Assembly: GCA_044432945.1 (NCBI GenBank)
Contig: JAWXUD010000033.1
Coordinates: 1-18,591, forward strand
Length of the DNA stretch: 18,591 nt
Reading direction: 5' to 3'
Source: JAWXUD01 sp044432945
Lineage (GTDB): Bacteria > Cyanobacteriota > Vampirovibrionia > Gastranaerophilales > Gastranaerophilaceae
A program made the position numbers and the translations under genes. Below the pieces are notes generated by a model. That model had not been told where the DNA came from and did not search any database. It worked only from the letters and a program-made list of their open reading frames with translations. This document shows positions 15,502-18,591 of this stretch, piece by piece; positions within the stretch are counted from its first letter, which is position 1; the number at the start of each line of letters is the position of its first letter.

Positions 15502-15667
15502 AAAAAATACCAAAGGACTTATTGCATCGTTCGCACTAAACGGCATTGGCATTTGCCTTGCTAACGCACAATAGCCTCTGCTCACTCGCATTTTGAACTG
15601 TCGACCTCACGGACTCTGCCGAAAAAAAGTTGACTAAATGTCAAGTTTTTTGAGAGGTAGCCGTGCG
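15502..15667 (-). pseudogene. Modified or decayed second copy of tRNA-Met, with insertions
   Basis: Three blocks match the intact tRNA-Met at 15744-15817 in the same order and strand: 15502-15518 (17 bases, acceptor end and T-run), 15592-15612 (21 bases, anticodon stem through T loop) and 15659-15667 (9 bases, anticodon stem 5' side). Between the first two, 73 bases replace 3 bases of the T arm/loop. Between the last two, 46 bases replace 5 bases of the anticodon loop. The 5' acceptor and D arm are not recognisable, so it cannot be a normal tRNA. The anticodon-loop insertion pairs with itself on top of the retained CACGG/CCGTG stem (15608-15612 with 15661-15665). It may be debris, or a tRNA-derived structured RNA. 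Confidence 0.7.
15519..15591. repeat. 73-base insertion in the tRNA-Met copy
   Basis: This stretch interrupts the T loop of the copied tRNA. It is about 48% G+C by my count, richer than its surroundings, and contains the internal palindrome GGCATTTGCC (15548-15557). It has no reading frame. Its word GCCTCTGCTC (15574-15583) recurs, reverse-complemented, at 17941-17950 inside the pseudopilin leader, hinting at a dispersed repeat family. Confidence 0.4.
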
Positions 15668-15736
15668 TCAATTTTTGTAAAGTCCCAGCCAATCATATAG
15701 CGGACGGCGAATACTCGTTAGGTCGAATATAGACAC

Positions 15737-15743
15737 AAAAAAA
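15737..15743 (-). terminator. T-run directly after tRNA-Met
   Basis: Seven T on the minus strand follow the discriminator base immediately. The same arrangement (TATTTTTT) follows the modified copy at 15502-15507. With the tRNA structure in front, it may act as an intrinsic terminator. Confidence 0.4.
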
Positions 15744-15817
15744 TACCAAAGGACAGATTTGAACTGTCGACCTCACGGGTATGAGCCGTGCGCTCTCACC
15801 AGCTGAGCTACTTTGGC
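15744..15817 (-). tRNA. tRNA-Met (CAT), elongator type
   Basis: A 74-base complete cloverleaf on the minus strand: acceptor GCCAAAG/CTTTGGT (with a G1-U72 wobble, as in elongator tRNA-Met of other bacteria), D arm GCTC/GAGC, anticodon arm CACGG/CCGTG with loop CTCATAC, five-base variable loop AGGTC, T arm GACAG/CTGTC with loop TTCAAAT, and discriminator A. The CCA end is not encoded. The TTCAAAT T loop has A in place of the usual G after TTC. The G1-U72 pair does not by itself separate it from initiator tRNA, but the overall sequence resembles elongator Met; a CAT anticodon can also belong to the Ile tRNA modified by TilS. Confidence 0.95.
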
Positions 15818-16044
15818 ATAATGTTTTTTTATTATTTTCAACAACAAGAATGTCGCTAATTTATATCTTCACACAAACAAAAAAAAATTCAAGCACTATT
15901 TTTTTTAAAATAGAAAACCTGCTTAAAATAAATTAACAAAACGATAAAAAAATCGCTCTACCCCCTTGAAATAAGAATTTTTCCATGTAATCATTAACAT
16001 GTTGAAAATCTTAAAAACGAGATTAATAAAAAAGGAGAAAAATT
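15818..16044. other. Spacer between tRNA-Met and eno, with dyad symmetries
   Basis: No gene is seen. Upstream of eno are small inverted repeats: CGAT/ATCG near 15942-15955 and CATGT/ACATG (15984-15988 with 15997-16001). TTGAAA at 15966-15971 has only a poor -10 (AATCAT) 17 bases on. The eno ribosome site AAGGAG at 16032-16037 is strong. The tRNA promoter must lie in the left half; TATAAA on the minus strand near 15860 is a candidate without a good -35. Confidence 0.35.
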
Positions 16045-17361
16045 ATGTCAACAATTATTGAAGATGTAGTAGCCCGTCAAATTTTAGATTCACGTGGCAA
16101 CCCGACTGTTGAAGTCGATGTAAAACTTACAAACGGTATCGTTGGTCGTGCAGCTGTTCCATCAGGTGCGTCAACTGGTATTTACGAAGCTGTTGAATTG
16201 CGTGACGGCGATGCTAACTACTATTGTGGTAAAAGTGTAAAAAAAGCTGTTGATAACGTTAACAACATTATCGGACCTGAATTAATCGGCGAAAAAGCTT
16301 CTCATCAAAGAGAAATCGATACATTCATGATCGATATGGACGGAACAGAAAACAAATCAAAATTTGGTGCTAACGCTATTTTAGGTGTTTCTTTGGCTTG
16401 TGCTAAAGCTGCTTCTATGGATTATAACATGCCATTATACAGATACTTAGGTGGTATCAACGCATTAACATTACCAGTACCTATGATGAACATCATCAAC
16501 GGTGGCGCTCATGCTGATAACAACGTTGACTTCCAAGAATTTATGATCGCTCCAGTTGGTGCTGAAAACTTCCAACACGCTGTTCAAATGGGTGCTGAAG
16601 TATTCCATTCTTTAAAAAGCGTTTTAAAAGGAAAAGGCTATGTAACTTCTGTTGGTGACGAGGGTGGATTTGCTCCAAACTTAGGTTCTAACGAAGAAGG
16701 TTGCGAAGTTATCTTGAAAGCAATTGACAAAGCTGGTTACAATACTGACCAAATCAAAATTTGTTTAGACGTTGCTTCATCTGAATTCTACAAAGATGGT
16801 GTTTACAACTTAGCTGGTGAAGGCAAAACTTTCTCAAGAGAAGAAATGGTTGATTTCTTAGCTGATTGGCAAACAAGATACCCTATCATCTCTATTGAAG
16901 ATGGTATGGCTGAAGAAGATTGGGACGGTTGGAAAATGCTTACTGACAGAATTGGCAACAAATGCCAAATCGTTGGTGATGACTTATTCGTAACTAACAC
17001 AAGACGTTTAGCTGAAGGTATCAAACGTGGTTCTGCTAACTCTATCTTGATTAAAGTTAACCAAATCGGTACATTAACAGAAACTATGGAAGCTATTTCA
17101 ATGGCTCACGCTGCTGGATTTACTTCTATCGCTTCTCACAGATCTGGTGAAACTGAAGATACATTCATCGCTGACTTAGCTGTTGCGACTAATTGTGGTC
17201 AAATCAAAACTGGTTCAGCTTCTCGTACAGACAGAGTTGCTAAATACAACCAATTGATTAGAATTGAACAAAGATTAGGTTCAGCTGCAAAATACTTAGG
17301 TTTGCAAGCTTTCAACGGTCAATCATCTGCTAACAAAGAATGTGCTTGCTGCTCTTGCTAA
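16045..17361 (+). CDS. eno: Enolase with a Cys-rich C-terminal tail
   Basis: Cytoplasmic glycolytic enzyme interconverting 2-phosphoglycerate and phosphoenolpyruvate. The product has 438 residues. All key residues are present: H156, E206 in DEGG, the magnesium ligands D242, E285 and D312, the catalytic K337 in LIKVNQ, H365 in SHRSGET, and K388. The family signature appears as ILIKVNQIGTLTE. The normal enolase end (AAKYLGLQAFNG) is followed by a short tail ending ECACCSC, with four Cys in the last six residues, which I do not know from typical enolases. A strong AAGGAG ribosome site and a run of GCT, GGT and AAC codons suggest high expression. It is a single gene with its own terminator. Confidence 0.98.
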   Translation: MSTIIEDVVARQILDSRGNPTVEVDVKLTNGIVGRAAVPSGASTGIYEAVELRDGDANYYCGKSVKKAVDNVNNIIGPELIGEKASHQREIDTFMIDMDGTENKSKFGANAILGVSLACAKAASMDYNMPLYRYLGGINALTLPVPMMNIINGGAHADNNVDFQEFMIAPVGAENFQHAVQMGAEVFHSLKSVLKGKGYVTSVGDEGGFAPNLGSNEEGCEVILKAIDKAGYNTDQIKICLDVASSEFYKDGVYNLAGEGKTFSREEMVDFLADWQTRYPIISIEDGMAEEDWDGWKMLTDRIGNKCQIVGDDLFVTNTRRLAEGIKRGSANSILIKVNQIGTLTETMEAISMAHAAGFTSIASHRSGETEDTFIADLAVATNCGQIKTGSASRTDRVAKYNQLIRIEQRLGSAAKYLGLQAFNGQSSANKECACCSC

Positions 17362-17393
17362 TTGCACTATAATTCTTTTTTTAAAAGATAAAT

Positions 17394-17434
17394 AAAAAAG
17401 GTGGGAATGAGTGAACTCATTCCCACCTTTTTTT
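17394..17434 (+). terminator. Rho-independent terminator of eno, bidirectional
   Basis: A GC-rich stem of at least 12 bp (GGTGGGAATGAG at 17400-17411 with CTCATTCCCACC at 17416-17427) is followed by seven T and preceded by six A. It ends eno transcripts and can also stop the XRE gene transcript coming from the right. Confidence 0.92.
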
Positions 17435-17485
17435 GTGCTTAATTATAATAAATCGATGATATTGCGACTATTTATAAAATAATTT

Positions 17486-17701
17486 TCAAACCAATAACTG
17501 TGCAATTTCAACATTCAAGACATTTGCAATTTTAACCACCAAAAAAATTTTTGGATGTTGTAACCCATTTTCTATAAGGCAAACAGTTCTAGGTGAAACA
17601 TCTAATAATTCGGCTAATCTTTCTTGAGATAAATCGTTTCTAACCCGTTCAATTTTAATATTTTTCCCTAATCTTTTCAATTTATCTTTCACATTATCCA
17701 T
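17486..17701 (-). CDS. Small XRE-family helix-turn-helix regulator
   Basis: The product has 71 residues and consists almost entirely of one Cro/cI-type DNA-binding domain: helices at about 7-20, 25-32 (SQERLAELL), 36-44 (recognition helix, SPRTVCLIENG), 51-61 (IFLVVKIANVL) and a final short helix. The PRTVCLIENGLQHP stretch is typical of XRE repressors. There is no effector domain. The ATG at 17701 has no clear ribosome site; AATTGAATA precedes it. It is divergent from the pseudopilin gene, with a 116-base gap holding that gene's promoter and an inverted repeat. Autoregulation and control of the neighbour are plausible but not shown. Confidence 0.88.
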   Translation of the reverse strand: MDNVKDKLKRLGKNIKIERVRNDLSQERLAELLDVSPRTVCLIENGLQHPKIFLVVKIANVLNVEIAQLLV

Positions 17702-17718
17702 TATTCAATTCTATTTAG

Positions 17719-17747
17719 TTGACAATTACAATTCTATAATCTATACT
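17719..17747 (+). promoter_or_regulatory. Promoter of the pseudopilin gene
   Basis: Consensus TTGACA (17719-17724), a 17-base spacer and TATACT (17742-17747). Start predicted near 17754, giving a leader of about 64 bases before the ATG at 17818. Confidence 0.7.
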
Positions 17748-17756
17748 TATTTTAAA

Positions 17757-17786
17757 ATGATATAAACATAATAAAAACTATATCAT
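17757..17786. repeat. Inverted repeat just after the pseudopilin transcription start
   Basis: A perfect 8-bp inverted repeat: ATGATATA (17757-17764) and TATATCAT (17779-17786), 14 bases apart. It covers roughly +4 to +33 of the predicted transcript. This fits an operator for the adjacent XRE protein, or a weak leader hairpin. Confidence 0.4.
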
Positions 17787-17817
17787 ACATCAGAATTTAT
17801 AAATTGAAGGTAATAAT

Positions 17818-18591
17818 ATGTATAAAGGAAATTTTGAGAATTATAATCATTCCATACCTGTTGATTTTCAGCATGACGAGAACACTTTGTTAAACCGAGT
17901 TCAAGGTGGTAATCGCATTCCCCTCCCGTGGAACGCAAGCGAGCAGAGGCAGAAAGCGAACCCGTCTGTTCAAGCGGGAGTAATTCCCCTCCGATGGAGG
18001 GGTGGCAACGAAGTTGACGGGGTGGTTTCGATGACGAAACGTTCTGCGTTTACTCTCGCAGAAGTCTTAATCACCCTTGGCATCATAGGCGTTGTATCAG
18101 CAATGACGATACCCAATTTGATTAGCAGTTATCAAGGTGAAGCTTTAGCTACTAAAAAACTTTTATTTGAAGAACGATTAGAAGAAGCGATGAATCAAAT
18201 GAGGTTTCACGAAAAACTTACGGGATATTCTGACGCCCAAGATTTTGTAGATGAATTAGCGAAATATTTAAAAATTAATGAAGTTTGTGATATTAGCGAT
18301 GTTGATGAATGCTTTCCTGCTACGATAATTAGTTCGTGTGATACTCAATACAACACATCTGATTTAGTTACAGGAGATGATATTGCGGCTGTTTATAATG
18401 ATATGGATTTTTCTAGTGACAATGTGGGGGTTGTTTTTGCTGATGGAACAAAAGCGTTAGTCAATTACGACCTAAACTGTGATTGGCTTGACCCATATGA
18501 TGGCGGGGCTAATCGAGAAGAAGCGACTCAATGTGTTGCGGTTTTAGCTGATGTTAATGGCAACAGTGGTAAAAACACGATAGGTAACGAT
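17818..18591 (+). CDS. Type IV pilin-like protein (pseudopilin) with abnormal long leader, partial
   Basis: The frame is open from ATG 17818 to the right edge (258 codons, no stop). Residues 78-101 form a class III pilin N-terminus, FTLAEVLITLGIIGVV followed by SAMTIPN, with Glu at +5 of the predicted mature protein and Ala (not Gly) at -1. A prepilin peptidase would cut after A77. The mature part has a helical stem and a Cys-containing globular region; DVNGN near the edge resembles the C-terminal part of gut melainabacterial pseudopilins. From ATG 17818 (GAAGG 8 bases upstream) the leader is 77 residues, and most of it is a GC-rich hairpin repeat read in frame. From an internal ATG (18031, residue 72) it would be six residues, the normal size. 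Which start is used is uncertain. It probably belongs to pilus, competence or type II-like secretion machinery. Confidence 0.85.
   Translation, partial: MYKGNFENYNHSIPVDFQHDENTLLNRVQGGNRIPLPWNASEQRQKANPSVQAGVIPLRWRGGNEVDGVVSMTKRSAFTLAEVLITLGIIGVVSAMTIPNLISSYQGEALATKKLLFEERLEEAMNQMRFHEKLTGYSDAQDFVDELAKYLKINEVCDISDVDECFPATIISSCDTQYNTSDLVTGDDIAAVYNDMDFSSDNVGVVFADGTKALVNYDLNCDWLDPYDGGANREEATQCVAVLADVNGNSGKNTIGND
17917..18040 (+). repeat. GC-rich hairpin repeat (REP/MITE-like) inside the pseudopilin leader
   Basis: About 58% G+C by my count in an AT-rich region. ATTCCCCTCC occurs twice (17917-17926, 17983-17992). Three hairpins follow in a row: CCCCTCC/GGAGGGG (17986-18002), CAAC/GTTG (18006-18016) and GTTTCG/CGAAAC (18025-18040). 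CTCCCG/CGGGAG pairs across the first half. It reads without a stop through the pseudopilin frame. The boundaries are approximate. Confidence 0.6.

Noticed and set aside
15502..15817. tRNA-Met with repeated 3' end as att sites of an integrated element
   Set aside because: Under 250 bases separate the copies, with no integrase or cargo, and the second copy retains anticodon-stem blocks beyond a typical att core.

Overview
The window is an AT-rich bacterial chromosome segment. It most resembles a gut member of the Cyanobacteriota side branch Vampirovibrionia/Melainabacteria (Gastranaerophilales). Three things point there: a pseudopilin N-terminus of the FTLAEVLITLGIIGVV type at the right edge, a cyanobacterial/plant-type glutamate-cysteine ligase, and a MEP-pathway gene (ispE) beside rsmA. 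This placement is inference from remembered family features, with no database search.

Layout. 1-127: 5' end of an unknown minus-strand gene, cut by the window edge at an 11-C run. 128-428: promoter for that gene and two oppositely oriented hairpin terminators. 429-2433: minus-strand Met/Gly-rich membrane protein, then a DppD/OppD-type ATPase with no permease beside it. 2606-2950: small plus-strand unknown gene, convergent with the overlapping minus-strand pair rsmA-ispE (16S rRNA dimethyltransferase; isoprenoid kinase). 4691-6015: gshA, broken by one frameshift and abutting the minus-strand cluster anmK-rimI-bioY (cell-wall sugar recycling, S18 acetylation, biotin uptake). 8336-9024: long T-rich spacer. 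9025-14394: two overlapping paralogous WYL-type regulators followed by the replicative polymerase dnaE. 14428-15443: a strong promoter, two small secreted Lys-rich proteins and a terminator. 15502-15817: an intact elongator tRNA-Met and a second, heavily modified copy with insertions in its anticodon and T loops. 16045-17434: enolase with a Cys-rich tail, plus terminator. 17486-18591: a small XRE regulator divergent from a pseudopilin gene that runs off the window.

The housekeeping genes are ordinary in content. The unusual material is at the right end. There a GC-rich, hairpin-forming repeat is read in frame as a long leader of the pseudopilin, with an internal ATG exactly in a hairpin tetraloop. 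The modified tRNA-Met copy is also unusual: one of its insertions shares a 10-base word with the repeat in the pseudopilin gene. Several minus-strand genes (rsmA, anmK, rimI, the ABC ATPase) have a -10 box 6-7 bases before an ATG, which suggests leaderless transcripts.
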